The position numbers and the translations under genes are program-made. From positions 78,649-142,648 of the forward strand of contig JAKASJ010000005.1 of NCBI GenBank assembly GCA_021819085.1: a DNA stretch of 64,000 bases, in the 5' to 3' direction. Source of the DNA: Pseudomonadota bacterium. GTDB taxonomy: Bacteria; Pseudomonadota; Gammaproteobacteria; Acidiferrobacterales; UBA6901. Of the stretch, positions 26,319 to 35,928 are shown in pieces. How positions within the stretch are numbered: position 1 is the first letter of the stretch; each line of letters begins with the position of its first letter. The notes below the pieces were generated by a model. It ran no database searches, was not told the origin of the DNA, and saw only the letters and a program-made list of their open reading frames with translations.

Positions 26319-27284
26319 ATGAGAATGCGGGCCTTTCTGGGTTGGTTCATGCTGGCGACCGGCGCGTTGTTGTCCGGATGCGCGACTTTGCCGCCACCGG
26401 TTCCGGCGGCCGGCTACCCGACCGCCGGGCCGCTTGTGCGGATCAAGCGGACCAATCATCCGGTCGTGGTGATGGCCCTGAGTGGCGGTGTCGCGCACGG
26501 CTTTGCCCACATTGGTGTGCTCGAGGTGCTTGACAAGAACGGGATCCGGCCCGACGGCATCGTAGGCACCAGTGCCGGCAGTGTGGTCGGTGCGCTTTAT
26601 GCCGGCGGCCTGCACGGTGAAGCGCTGGTCGATGCCGGGCTCGAGCTGCGGCGCAATCAGGTCATCGAATTCACATTGCCCAATAGCGGGTTCATCAACG
26701 GACAGCGGCTCCAGGACTATATCGACCGGCGTCTGGGCAATCGGCCGATCCAGCGGCTCGGCCTGCCATTTGTGGCGGTGGCGACGGACCTGCGCACCGG
26801 TCGGCTCGTCGCCTTCAACCGCGGTGATACCGGTATGGCGGTGCGCGCCTCGAGCAGTGTTCCAGGTGTGTTCCAGCCGCTTGCGATCGATGGGCACGAA
26901 TACGTCGACGGCGGGCTCGTGAGCCCGGTGCCGGTACGCGTGGCGCGCGCACTGGGCGCCGACATCGTCATCGCGGTCGACGTAACGCGTCAGCCGGCCG
27001 TGGCCAGGCGGTTGGGGGACACTGCTTCGCTTGTTGGCCAGTCGATTGTCGTCATGGAACACGCCCTGGCGAAGAATGAACTTGCCGGGGCCGATATCGT
27101 GATTCGTCCCGATCTGCGCAATGTGCCGACCACCGATTTCGATCTGCGCGCCGAGGCGATCGAGGCTGGCGAGCGCGCGGCGCTCGCAGCGCTTCCGAAG
27201 ATCCGCGCCCTGATCGCGAAAAAGCAACGCGAGCTGTTTGGCCGCGCCGCGCCGCAGCCCGCTGCGCCCGGTTCCTGTCGCTGA
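26319..27284 (+). CDS. Patatin-like phospholipase, lipoprotein
   Basis: A 321-residue serine hydrolase of the patatin/RssA group. The N-terminal lipobox LSGC (Cys about residue 21) predicts attachment to the outer or inner membrane. The oxyanion loop (ALSGGVAHGFAHIGVLEVL) precedes GTSAG with Ser85 as nucleophile; the dyad Asp is in DGG at about 197. Members release fatty acids from phospholipids or lipids. Single gene; the ATG at 26319 is slightly downstream of a GGAG. Confidence 0.88.
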   Translation: MRMRAFLGWFMLATGALLSGCATLPPPVPAAGYPTAGPLVRIKRTNHPVVVMALSGGVAHGFAHIGVLEVLDKNGIRPDGIVGTSAGSVVGALYAGGLHGEALVDAGLELRRNQVIEFTLPNSGFINGQRLQDYIDRRLGNRPIQRLGLPFVAVATDLRTGRLVAFNRGDTGMAVRASSSVPGVFQPLAIDGHEYVDGGLVSPVPVRVARALGADIVIAVDVTRQPAVARRLGDTASLVGQSIVVMEHALAKNELAGADIVIRPDLRNVPTTDFDLRAEAIEAGERAALAALPKIRALIAKKQRELFGRAAPQPAAPGSCR

Positions 27285-27711
27285 CGGTTGGCGTGTCCGG
27301 TCAGGACGGAACCGGGCGAGTGGTTCGCAGTGAGCGCAGGGGCGTGCCTTCCTGTTTCCTTATATATGTCTCTTTGGAGTGCGATGTCTTCGGCCTCGGC
27401 GCCACGGGAAAATTCCATTGTCGGGTGGGGTGCCGCGGTGGACGCGGGAAGTAGAGAGACCGCAGGGTCCGGGATGGCATCAGACGGGGGATCCCGACGC
27501 GCTCTCGGGGACAAAAATGCCTACGGAAGGACGCCGATATGATATATATAAAGGACTCAAAAAGGGTCGTAAATTGATGATTATTAATTTAATGTACTTA
27601 TTTTAATACACTAAATTAACTTGTTTATTGACGAATCACGACCATTTTAATAGATTTATTTAGTATCATTAAATGGATAATATATAGATAACATCCTAGT
27701 ATAGGTCTGTT
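27285..27711. other. AT-rich control region before hipBA
   Basis: No gene. From about 27535 the base composition turns sharply AT-rich. TTAATTTA (27584-27591) is inverted at 27612-27619, and TATC-N8-GATA lies at 27664-27679, close to the HipB-type operator pattern (TATCC-N8-GGATA in E. coli). It probably carries the autoregulated hipBA promoter. Confidence 0.5.
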
Positions 27712-28044
27712 ATGGATATCTATTCACTCTCGGACAAGGGAATCCAGGCAGAGCTTGGCGCCCGCCTCAGGGCGCTTCGCCTGAGAAGAAATGTCACCCA
27801 GAGCGCACTGGCAGAGGCAACGACTCTGTCGCTCAATGCCATCAAGTCCCTGGAATCCGGAAAAGGGAAACTGTCCACCCTGATTGCCGTATTGCGGGAG
27901 CTGGGTGCCCTGGAGCAGCTGGACAGCTTCATCCCGGAGCCCCCGATCAGCCCGGTTCAGATGGCCAGGATGCAGGGCAGGCATCGTGAACGGGCATCGG
28001 GCAAGCGGCCCAAGGGCGAATCCCGGGGCCCGGCAGAATGGTGA
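27712..28044 (+). CDS. hipB: HipB-like antitoxin (XRE family)
   Basis: A 110-residue DNA-binding antitoxin. The helix-turn-helix is clear: LGARLRALRLRRNVTQSALA then TTLSLNAIKSLESGKGKLST. The C-terminal third is basic and probably disordered, as in HipB tails that contact HipA. The gene overlaps hipA by seven bases, and the AT-rich region upstream contains a HipB-like operator. It would repress the operon together with HipA and hold the kinase inactive. Confidence 0.85.
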   Translation: MDIYSLSDKGIQAELGARLRALRLRRNVTQSALAEATTLSLNAIKSLESGKGKLSTLIAVLRELGALEQLDSFIPEPPISPVQMARMQGRHRERASGKRPKGESRGPAEW

Positions 28045-29351
28045 ACAGGCTCGATACCGCGCTGGTGCGGTTGTGGGGTGATGTCGTCGGAGCTGTCTCA
28101 TGGCTGGATGATCGGGGCTACGGCGTTTTCGAATACGACCGGACTTTTCTCGGCAAGGGGATCGATGTTTCGCCCATCCATATGGGCCTGGACGATGCCC
28201 GGAACGGAGACGGGATCTTCTCGTTTCCGTCCCTGAACCGACACACGTTCCTCGGCTTGCCGGGCCTGCTCGCCGACGCCCTGCCCGACAAGTTCGGCAA
28301 CGGCATTATCGATGCCTGGCTGGCGCGGCAGGGGCGCGACAGCGCCGGCTTCAGCCCCGTGGAACGGCTCTGCTACACGGGCAAGCGCGCAATGGGTGCG
28401 CTGGAGTTCTCTCCCGCGATCATCGGCAAATACGACAAATCGGTGCCGGTGGAGGTGTCCGCGCTGGTCGACCTGGCGCAGGAGGTTATGAGTGAGCGCA
28501 AGTCGCTGAGCGGTAACCTGGGTGGTTCGGAAAAGGAGAACGCCGACGCCATCGTGGATATCCTGCGTGTGGGCACGTCCGCAGGTGGCGCGCGGCCCAA
28601 GGCGGTTATCGCCATGGATGACAAGGGGAATGTCGTGTCCGGACAGGCCAGGGCGCCAAAGGGATACGACTACTGGATTCTCAAATTCGACGGTGTTTCC
28701 GACCTGGAGCTGGGTGAACCGGGAGGATATGGCCGAATCGAATACGCCTATTATCTGATGGCAAAGGCCGCCGGCATCGACATGACCGAATGCCGCCTGC
28801 TGGAAGAAAACGGGCGCGCCCACTTCATGACGAAACGCTTCGATCGTGTCGATGGCGAAAAGCTGCATCTGCAGTCGCTATGCGGCATTGCCCATTACGA
28901 TTTCAACATGGCAGGCGCATACAGCTACGAGCAGGCATTCGCCGTGATGCGGCGGCTTCGCCTGAGCAAGGCGGACGCCGTTCAGCAATTCCGCAGAGCG
29001 GTGTTCAATATCGTCGCCCGTGATCTCGATGATCACACCAAGAACATCTCGTTCCTGATGGCGCCGGACGGAAAATGGAGATTGTCACCCGCCTACGATG
29101 TCATCTATTCGCACAATCCCGCCGGCAGGTGGACCAACCAGCACCAGATGACCCTGAACGGCAAACGCGATCATTTTACGAGGGAAGATCTGGTTGCCGC
29201 AGGCGACGCCATAAGCCTGTCGAAACCCGAAGAGGTCATTGGCGAGGTGGTCGATGCGGTTGCTAGATGGCCGGAATTCGCCAGGCTAGCGGGAGTCAGC
29301 GCCGGAACGATCAGGGAAATATCGGACAACCACCGGTTGAGGCTGGGCTGA
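28038..29351 (+). CDS. hipA: HipA-type Ser/Thr kinase toxin
   Basis: A 437-residue HipA-family kinase. Visible motifs: the N-terminal HipA_N region (GLPGLLADALPDKFGNGIID), the autophosphorylation loop GTSAGGARPKA (about residue 180) and the catalytic segment RDLDDHTKNISFL (about 328-340), followed by LSPAYDVIYS (Mg-binding Asp). HipA toxins phosphorylate tRNA synthetases or related targets and induce dormancy. The frame is complete and coupled to hipB by overlap, so the module looks functional. Confidence 0.9.
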   Translation: MVNRLDTALVRLWGDVVGAVSWLDDRGYGVFEYDRTFLGKGIDVSPIHMGLDDARNGDGIFSFPSLNRHTFLGLPGLLADALPDKFGNGIIDAWLARQGRDSAGFSPVERLCYTGKRAMGALEFSPAIIGKYDKSVPVEVSALVDLAQEVMSERKSLSGNLGGSEKENADAIVDILRVGTSAGGARPKAVIAMDDKGNVVSGQARAPKGYDYWILKFDGVSDLELGEPGGYGRIEYAYYLMAKAAGIDMTECRLLEENGRAHFMTKRFDRVDGEKLHLQSLCGIAHYDFNMAGAYSYEQAFAVMRRLRLSKADAVQQFRRAVFNIVARDLDDHTKNISFLMAPDGKWRLSPAYDVIYSHNPAGRWTNQHQMTLNGKRDHFTREDLVAAGDAISLSKPEEVIGEVVDAVARWPEFARLAGVSAGTIREISDNHRLRLG

Positions 29352-29468
29352 GGCCACTCCTGTGCGGATCCCGGCGATGCAGCCACCCTCACCGCAGGAG
29401 CGCGATCGGGGTGATTCCGCGTCACCGCGGGCGGCTTGCGCAGGGCGGGGCGTGCGGTCCGTGCCGCG

Positions 29469-30710
29469 CTACGGGTGCACCTGCCCCTTATCGCTCACGT
29501 TGAACAGCCGCTCGATGATGGTCTCGCGATCCAGGTTCTCGCCATTCAGGGCCATCGCCAGGATTTCGCCGCCCATCACCTGAGGGGCGATGATCATGTC
29601 GGGTCGCACACTGCGCACGCGCGCCATGTTCTTTCCGTGGTTGACCGCCGCAACCGTGCGCGGATTGCCGCCCGCTTCCTTCACCGCCAGCACCGTGAAG
29701 GCATTCTCGGAATCGTCGTCACGCAGTGCCAGCACCGCGATCGCGGCGCTGGCGCCGGCCTGGTTGAGCGTCTCGACATCGCTGCCCTCGCCAATCACCA
29801 CGTCGGCATCGGCGAAATCGGCGGCCGCCGGCGGCTGTGCCGTGATCACCGTCACCGGCAGCTGGCGCGCCTTGAGTTCCCGGTAAGTGTTGCGCGCCAG
29901 CGGGGTGTTGCCCACGATGACGTAGTGGTTCTTGCGTGACATCAGCTTTTTCCCCCCTTCCAGCAGCTCCTGCATGCGGCCGTTCACTGCCGGGACGATG
30001 ATTGCCGAAACGGATGTGGCGAAAACGGTGATGCCCAGAATGATCACCGATACCGTGAAAAGGCGCGCATCGACACTGGCCGGCACAATGTCGCCGAAAC
30101 CGACGGTCGACATGGTCTCTACGGCGAAGTATAGCGCCGTCGGCAGGTTTCCGATGGGCGGCGCGAACCCGCTGCCCAGGCTGTAGGCGCCGAATACCGC
30201 GTAGCCAAGCAGCATCAGCACACTGATGGCGGCGAACATCGTGCCTGCGGCGAGACTCGAACGGCCGAAGTGGCGATAGGACAGAAGCAATGCGAGCAAC
30301 GTCGCGCCGTTGAAAACGATGAGCGTCCAGGAACGATGGGCGGGCGCATGCCATTCCATGGCCAGGGCGGCGACGGCGATAAGGAGGGTGGTCACCCAGG
30401 CGAGCCGCGAGCGCAGCAGCAGGCCCACCGTCATGGCGAGCATCACCAGACCGGTGATGCCCTGTGGCAGATTGTGGAGCACGTTGATGTTGAGCAGCAG
30501 CGATCGCAGCCCCTCCGGGCCGCCGGCCGTGCGCAGCCGCAACACATGTCGGACGGCGGGCAGCAGATTCGCCAGCCCCAGCAGGCCGACCGCCAGCGCC
30601 AGGGGGACATGCGGAAACCACAGGTCCCAGCGGGTTTTGTGGCGCCAGCGATCGAAAAGGCGGTGCGCCCGCTGACGCGGACGCGGGCGGAACAGGTCGG
30701 TGGGCAGCAT
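29469..30710 (-). CDS. kch: Kch-like potassium channel with RCK domain
   Basis: A 413-residue inner-membrane K+ channel. About six hydrophobic segments fill residues 35-245, with the selectivity filter TVGFGD in the last pore loop; the cytoplasmic C-terminus is a TrkA-N/RCK domain (NHYVIVGNTPLARNTYRELK). Length and order match E. coli Kch. The start at the ATG (30710) is chosen over a TTG two codons earlier; neither has a strong ribosome site. It is convergent with hipA. K+ flux control would help reversed membrane potential in an acidophile, which is an inference. Confidence 0.85.
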   Translation of the reverse strand: MLPTDLFRPRPRQRAHRLFDRWRHKTRWDLWFPHVPLALAVGLLGLANLLPAVRHVLRLRTAGGPEGLRSLLLNINVLHNLPQGITGLVMLAMTVGLLLRSRLAWVTTLLIAVAALAMEWHAPAHRSWTLIVFNGATLLALLLSYRHFGRSSLAAGTMFAAISVLMLLGYAVFGAYSLGSGFAPPIGNLPTALYFAVETMSTVGFGDIVPASVDARLFTVSVIILGITVFATSVSAIIVPAVNGRMQELLEGGKKLMSRKNHYVIVGNTPLARNTYRELKARQLPVTVITAQPPAAADFADADVVIGEGSDVETLNQAGASAAIAVLALRDDDSENAFTVLAVKEAGGNPRTVAAVNHGKNMARVRSVRPDMIIAPQVMGGEILAMALNGENLDRETIIERLFNVSDKGQVHP

Positions 30711-31131
30711 CGGCAAAAGCTTGCAGCTCCAGATAGTCGGAAGATGGCCGCCGCGTGATCCTTACCCGGGCCACGCCGGCCGTCAAGCTCTTTTCGGGAA
30801 TTCGAATCCCGCGGAGCGGGTTGCCGGCCCGGATCTGCGCTTCTCGCCGGCGTGATTGCCGCCCCCCGGAGCCGGGTGCGCGGATACGGATTGCGTCCGG
30901 AACCCTTCTCCATGCCTGTGGTGTGCAACCAGTGCCCGGGGTGCGCCCGCCTTTCTCGGTGGTTAGGGCGGCAACACCGATTGTAATGCGCGCACCATCG
31001 GCTAAGATGATGACCATGATTGTCGCGCGGCGGGTTTTGGTTGCGCTCGGTGACGCAGCAGCGGACATCGGTATCCAATGCGGCGCCGGTGTCGGGCGGC
31101 AGACCAAGAATAATTAGAGAAACGGACGGGC
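30711..31131. other. No gene recognised
   Basis: About 420 bases upstream of kch. Some open frames are present but none with recognisable content; it presumably contains the kch promoter. Confidence 0.45.
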
Positions 31132-31323
31132 ATGAAAGAGGTCATCCTCGCGCTGTTCGGCTTGTGCGCCGTTTCCGCTGTGCTGTCCGGTCGTCACAGT
31201 CGTCCTGCGGTGACGAAGCCCGTCCGCCGGTCACCGCCGGTGTCTGGCGGACTGGCGCAGGACCGGCAAACCGTCGTTGCGTTCCTGGCCGCTGCCGGCA
31301 CGGGTCTGGTCGTCTCCTCTTGA
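31132..31323 (+). CDS. Possible 63-residue membrane/secreted peptide
   Basis: A short frame starting MKEVILALFGLCAVSAVLSG, which could be a signal peptide or membrane anchor, then a basic Pro-rich middle and a second hydrophobic end. There is only a weak ribosome site (ACGG). No family recognised; it may be spurious. Confidence 0.3.
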   Translation: MKEVILALFGLCAVSAVLSGRHSRPAVTKPVRRSPPVSGGLAQDRQTVVAFLAAAGTGLVVSS

Positions 31324-31587
31324 ACGTCGATACCCGACATACGACCGGAATCTAGCGGCGTGGTCGCCGAGCGGAACTACCCGGGCGCGGCCCGGGCAGG
31401 CGCCGGTCCGGAGCAGGAGCCCGCCTGACCTTCTTCGGGAAGGCGCTGCAGCAGCGTGCACACTGCTGACCGCGATCCGGCATGGCTTGTGCCGCCGCCT
31501 GCTACCTTGTCATGGAGGCCGGATGCGGCATGCCGGTTGGCATGGGAATCCCGGTCGGAAAACGTCTGTCGGACGAGGATCCTGTCG

Positions 31588-33930
31588 ATGAACGAACCCT
31601 CAAAAAGTGCAGCACCGCCGCTCGAGGGCCTAAGCAGCGCAGAAGCGCAGCGGCGCCTCGAGCAGTTCGGCCCGAACGCGGTCGCCGAAGAGCGGCGCAG
31701 CCCGCTGCTGGCGCTGCTCAAGAAATTCTGGGATCCGGTGCCGTGGATGCTGGAGGCTGCCGTCGTCCTTGAGGTCATCCTCGGGAAGAAGGATGAAGCG
31801 ATCATCATCGGCGCGCTGCTGCTGGTCAACGCGATCCTGAGCTTTCTGCAGGAGAGCAGGGCCAACCAGGCGCTTGCGCTGCTCAAGAGCCGGCTCGCGG
31901 TGCGCGCCCGGGTGCGGCGCGACGGGCGCTGGCAGCAGGTGGCTGCAGAGGCGCTGGTGCCGGGCGATGTGATCCATCTGCGTATGGGCGATCTCTCCCC
32001 GGCGGACGTGCACCTTACCGAGGGACAGGTGCTGCTCGATCAGTCTGCGCTCACCGGCGAATCCCTGCCGGTCGAGGCCGCGGCCGGTGCCCAGTCCTAC
32101 GCCGGAGCGGTGGTCAAGCGCGGAGAGGCAACGGGCGAGGTCACCGCCACCGGGGCGAACACCTATTTCGGCAAGACCGCCGAGCTGGTCCGCACCGCCA
32201 AGACCGTGAGCCACCTGCAGACGATCATTTTCACCATCGTCAAATACCTGGTTGCCGTCGACGCGGCCCTGGTTACGGCGCTGCTGGTCTACGCGCTCGC
32301 TACCGGGCTTGCGCTCGGCGACGTCATCCCTTTCGTGCTCATCCTGCTGGTGGCTTCGGTTCCGGCGGCGCTGCCGGCGACCTTTACGCTTGCTACCGCA
32401 CTGGGTGCGCGCGAGCTGGCGCGCAGCGGCGTGCTCGTCACGCGCCTGTCGGCGATCGAGGAAGCGGCGGCCATGGACGTTCTGGCGAGCGACAAGACCG
32501 GAACCATTACCGAGAACCGGCTGGCGCTGGCCGGCCTGCAGCCGGTTGCGCCGCATTCCGAGGCCGAATTGCTGCGCGCCGCCGCACTTGCCTGCGATGA
32601 GGCCACCCAGGACCCCATCGATCTTGCCATCCTCGAGGCGGCTCGTGCGCAATCCGCGCTTACCGACCCGCCGGAGCGGTTGCAGTTCATTCCCTTCGAT
32701 CCCGCGACCAAGCGCTCGGAGGGCGTGTACCGGGACGCCGGCAGGAACCTGCGCGTCGTCAAGGGCGCGGTGCGTGCCGTCTGCTCGCTCTGTGCGCACG
32801 CGCCGGATCTCGACGCCGACGTGGACCGGATGGCGGCCAAGGGGTACCGCATCCTGGCTGTGGCGGCGGGACCGGACGGCAATCTGGACATGCTGGGTCT
32901 GCTGGCGCTGCAGGACCCGCCACGGGCCGACTCCAAGAGCCTGATCGACAACCTGCGCGGGCTCGGTGTGCGTGTCGTGATGGTGACCGGGGACGATCTG
33001 GCCACTGCCCGGGCGGTGGCCGCCGAGGTCGGTCTCGGCGATCGCGCGTGCCCGCCTGAAGTCCTGCATGGCGAGGGCAATGCGAACCTGATGGATTGCG
33101 ACGTTTTCGCGCGGGTGTTTCCGGAGGACAAGTTCCATCTCGTGCAGGCCCTGCAGCGCGGCGGCCACGTGGTCGGGATGACCGGCGATGGCGTCAATGA
33201 CGCGCCGGCGCTGAAGCAGGCGGAGGTGGGCATCGCCGTCGCCAACGCGACGGATGTTGCCAAGGCATCGGCCAGCCTGGTCCTCACCAATCCGGGTCTG
33301 AGCGATGCACTGGCGGCGGTGGAAACCAGCCGGCGCATCTACCAGCGCATGCTCACCTATACGCTCAACAAGATCATCAAGACCATCGAGATCGCTGTGT
33401 TCCTGAGCGTGGGCGTCATGCTCACCGGAACCTTCATCATCACGCCGCTGCTGATCGTGCTGCTGCTGTTTACCAATGACTTCGTGACCATGTCGATCGC
33501 CACCGATCAGGTCTCGTTCTCGCGCCAGCCGGACCGCTGGAATATCCGCACGCTGGTGCTGACCGGCGGAATCATGGCGGGCCTGGTCCTGATCCTGTCG
33601 TTTTCAGTTTTCTTCATGGCGCGCGCGTGGCTGCACCTGCCCCTGCCGCAGCTGCAGACCCTGATATTCGTCATGCTGGTGTTTTCCGGGCAGGGCACGG
33701 TGTACCTGGTGCGCGAGCGGCGCCATTTCTGGCGTTCGCGTCCCGGCCACTGGCTATTGCTGAGCTCGGTCGCGGACATCGTGATCGTCAGCATCCTGGC
33801 GAGCCGCGGCATCCTGATGGCGGCGATCGCCCCCGGCCTGGTTCTGGGACTCCTGGTCCTGGTCATGGCCTATCTGGTGGTCGCCGATTACCTCAAGATC
33901 CGGGTCTTTCGGGCGCTCGATTGGCGCTGA
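31588..33930 (+). CDS. P3A-type plasma-membrane H+-ATPase-like pump
   Basis: A 780-residue P-type ATPase. Motifs: TGES at about 156 (actuator), DKTGT at about 303 (phosphorylated Asp), and a hinge MVTGDD...GDGVNDAP at about 533. The N-terminal PLEGLSSAEAQRRLEQFGPN segment and FWDPVPWMLEAA are typical of P3A proton pumps; there is no N-terminal metal-binding domain and no CPC membrane motif. In an acidophile this would export protons using ATP. I start at the ATG at 31588 with GAGG eight bases upstream. A longer paralogue lies at 43248-46421. Ion specificity is inferred from family likeness. Confidence 0.88.
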   Translation: MNEPSKSAAPPLEGLSSAEAQRRLEQFGPNAVAEERRSPLLALLKKFWDPVPWMLEAAVVLEVILGKKDEAIIIGALLLVNAILSFLQESRANQALALLKSRLAVRARVRRDGRWQQVAAEALVPGDVIHLRMGDLSPADVHLTEGQVLLDQSALTGESLPVEAAAGAQSYAGAVVKRGEATGEVTATGANTYFGKTAELVRTAKTVSHLQTIIFTIVKYLVAVDAALVTALLVYALATGLALGDVIPFVLILLVASVPAALPATFTLATALGARELARSGVLVTRLSAIEEAAAMDVLASDKTGTITENRLALAGLQPVAPHSEAELLRAAALACDEATQDPIDLAILEAARAQSALTDPPERLQFIPFDPATKRSEGVYRDAGRNLRVVKGAVRAVCSLCAHAPDLDADVDRMAAKGYRILAVAAGPDGNLDMLGLLALQDPPRADSKSLIDNLRGLGVRVVMVTGDDLATARAVAAEVGLGDRACPPEVLHGEGNANLMDCDVFARVFPEDKFHLVQALQRGGHVVGMTGDGVNDAPALKQAEVGIAVANATDVAKASASLVLTNPGLSDALAAVETSRRIYQRMLTYTLNKIIKTIEIAVFLSVGVMLTGTFIITPLLIVLLLFTNDFVTMSIATDQVSFSRQPDRWNIRTLVLTGGIMAGLVLILSFSVFFMARAWLHLPLPQLQTLIFVMLVFSGQGTVYLVRERRHFWRSRPGHWLLLSSVADIVIVSILASRGILMAAIAPGLVLGLLVLVMAYLVVADYLKIRVFRALDWR

Positions 33931-34282
33931 CCGGATGTTCGGTACCGCTGCGGGGTCAGTCCGGCCGTGCCGGATGCCGATCAGGGCCCGGTCCGGCCGC
34001 GGATATTCCCGGCGTGGCGCTGCGCGCTGGCGTACCGTCGATCGCATCCCGGCCCGCCGGTCGTGCGAGCGCCCTGGTCGCAATGCTGCGGCCGTCAAAA
34101 AACTTATGGGTGCATCAGCCGGCATGCAGTGTGCGGGCCTGAAGCACCACGCCTTGCTGGATACGCTGCATGCCTCCTCCGGAATGGGTGCGTCGCAGCG
34201 GGTGTGAGCGCACAAATCATGTCCGAAGGATCGGACCGGGATGTATTTGTCAAGGAGGGGTCCCCTACGAAATCTGCAGTTT

Positions 34283-34300
34283 CATTGATCTAGATCAATG
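34283..34300. promoter_or_regulatory. FNR/ANR-type box
   Basis: CATTGATCTAGATCAATG is a perfect 18-bp palindrome containing TTGAT-N4-ATCAA, the consensus of FNR/ANR/DNR binding sites. It is about 360 bases before coxB. A Crp/Fnr-family gene is at 58814 in this window. Its link to the cox promoter is inferred. Confidence 0.6.
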
Positions 34301-34341
34301 AGCGCAAAGCCCCTCCTGCGGTTAACTGCGCCGCTGACCGT

Positions 34342-34374
34342 TTAGGGATGTTATAACTCTTAGGGATGTTACAA
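34342..34374. repeat. Tandem 15-nt repeat upstream of cox
   Basis: TTAGGGATGTTATAA (34342-34356) and TTAGGGATGTTACAA (34360-34374) differ at one base and have an 18-bp period. Placed about 290 bases before coxB and 40 bases after the FNR-type box, they look like a double binding site for an activator of cox transcription. Confidence 0.5.
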
Positions 34375-34659
34375 ATCTAATGTTGGCGTGACCAGTCTCG
34401 AAAGATCGACCTTAAGTGTTGTATTTAGTCCAAGCAGAAAGAATGAACGGCAATTCCTGTGCGCGGCGCGATCCGCGTCGTCAGACCACCAACCGTAGCG
34501 ACTTCCAGCGGCACCGCACGCCCCGGGGCGTGCCCGAGCCGGCGCTGGCTGCAGCGGTGCGCCAGCGCCGCCTGCCGCCGCCAGGGGAAGGGCTTGCCGG
34601 TCAACCGGGCACTGCGGGAACAGCCATGAACGCGAACTTCACCTTTGGGGGTATTCGGC

Positions 34660-35904
34660 ATGTCGGCTAGGAAAGTTATGGCGCTGTTGTCGGGGCTGGG
34701 GTTGGCGGCGCTGGTCGCCCCCGATGCGGCCCAGGCCAGGTATCCCTGGGAGTTTCCGACGCCGGTCACGCCTGTTGCAAAGGAAACGCTCTGGGTCCAC
34801 AACATTTTTCTGACGTTCATTTCGATCGTGTTCGTCGTGGTGCTGAGCATCATGCTCTATTCGCTGTTCTTTCACCGGAAGAGCCGCGGCGCCAAGGCGG
34901 CGTCGTTCACGGCGCCCCGCACCAAGCTCCAGTTTGCCCTGTCCACCATCCCGTTCCTGATCCTTGCGTTCGTCGACTATGTGGTCATGGGCATTCCGGC
35001 CTATCACGCCGTGCTCGCCATGGCCAACACGCGGGCCGGTTCGCAGATGGTCGTCAAGGTCACCGGAATGCAGTGGAAGTGGCAGTACGAGTACCCGGGC
35101 CTGCATATCAAGTATCTGAGCACCATCACCACGCCCCAGGCCCAGATCCATGACCAGGCGCCGAAGAACAAGCACTTCCTGAGGCAGGTGAACCATCCGC
35201 TGGTGCTGCCGGTGAACGAGAAGATACGTGTCATCCTGGCGTCCAAGGACGTCATCCACTCCTGGTGGGTGCCGGCGTTCGGGGTGAAAGAGGACTCCAT
35301 TCCCGGATTCCTGCGCGAGACCTGGGTCAAGATCGACAAGCCCGGGGTCTACCGCGGGCAGTGCGCCGAGCTGTGTGGCGTCGGCCACGCGTTCATGCCG
35401 GTGGTCGTCGATGCGGTATCCGACGACCAGTTCAAGCAGTGGGTCGCCAAGGAGCAGGCCCGGGAGCAGGCGGCCAAGGCGCAGCAGGCCGCCGCCACCG
35501 CCGTGACCTACACCGAGGCACAGCTCGTCACGATGGGTCAGAAAGTCTTCACCGCCAACTGCGCAGCCTGCCATCAGGCGAGCGGCATGGGCATTCCGGG
35601 AACCTTTCCGCCGATTGCGGCGGGCCATGCGTTCTCGGCGGCGCCGAACATGATCGCGCAGCTGCGCAAACGCGGCTTCATCACGCCTGGCGGCAAGATC
35701 GTCGAGGGACCGGTCGCCAGCCACATCAACATCGTGCTGCAGGGTATCGCCGGCACGCCGATGCCGCCGTTCGGCGCCTCGCTCAGCAACCTCGATATCG
35801 CATCGGTGATCACTTTCGAGCGTAATAGCTTTGGCAACCATACCGGCGATATCGTCCAGCCGGCGCAGGTGCAGGCGGCACGGGCCGCAAACCAGAAACC
35901 CTAG
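34660..35904 (+). CDS. coxB: Cytochrome c oxidase subunit II with fused cytochrome c
   Basis: A 414-residue subunit carrying the Cu(A) centre of an aa3-type oxidase. A signal/leader segment, two transmembrane helices (about 40-65 and 85-105), the conserved QWKWQYEYPG, and the Cu(A) ligands in HSWWVPAFG and CAELCGVGH (about 234-242). A C-terminal extension has a class I cytochrome c with CAACH at about 301-305, making it a caa3-like subunit that accepts electrons directly. First gene of coxB-coxA-ctaG-coxC-ctaB. ATG at 34660 has GGGGG eight bases upstream; a TTG five codons earlier is the alternative. Confidence 0.94.
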   Translation: MSARKVMALLSGLGLAALVAPDAAQARYPWEFPTPVTPVAKETLWVHNIFLTFISIVFVVVLSIMLYSLFFHRKSRGAKAASFTAPRTKLQFALSTIPFLILAFVDYVVMGIPAYHAVLAMANTRAGSQMVVKVTGMQWKWQYEYPGLHIKYLSTITTPQAQIHDQAPKNKHFLRQVNHPLVLPVNEKIRVILASKDVIHSWWVPAFGVKEDSIPGFLRETWVKIDKPGVYRGQCAELCGVGHAFMPVVVDAVSDDQFKQWVAKEQAREQAAKAQQAAATAVTYTEAQLVTMGQKVFTANCAACHQASGMGIPGTFPPIAAGHAFSAAPNMIAQLRKRGFITPGGKIVEGPVASHINIVLQGIAGTPMPPFGASLSNLDIASVITFERNSFGNHTGDIVQPAQVQAARAANQKP

Positions 35905-35928
35905 AAATCCTGTTCGCGGAGACCAGAC

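Larger units (their letters stand above)
33931..34659. other. Upstream region of the cox operon
   Basis: About 730 bases without a convincing gene. It holds the FNR-type box and the tandem repeat listed separately. A 14-codon frame (34626-34670) overlapping the coxB start could be a leader peptide, but I see no proof. Confidence 0.5.

Noticed and set aside
31630..33168. A 512-residue open frame on the - strand
   Set aside because: Antisense to the P-type ATPase; shadow.
34626..34670. A 14-codon leader peptide before coxB
   Set aside because: It overlaps the coxB start, but has no ribosome site, regulatory codon run or attenuator hairpin to support it.
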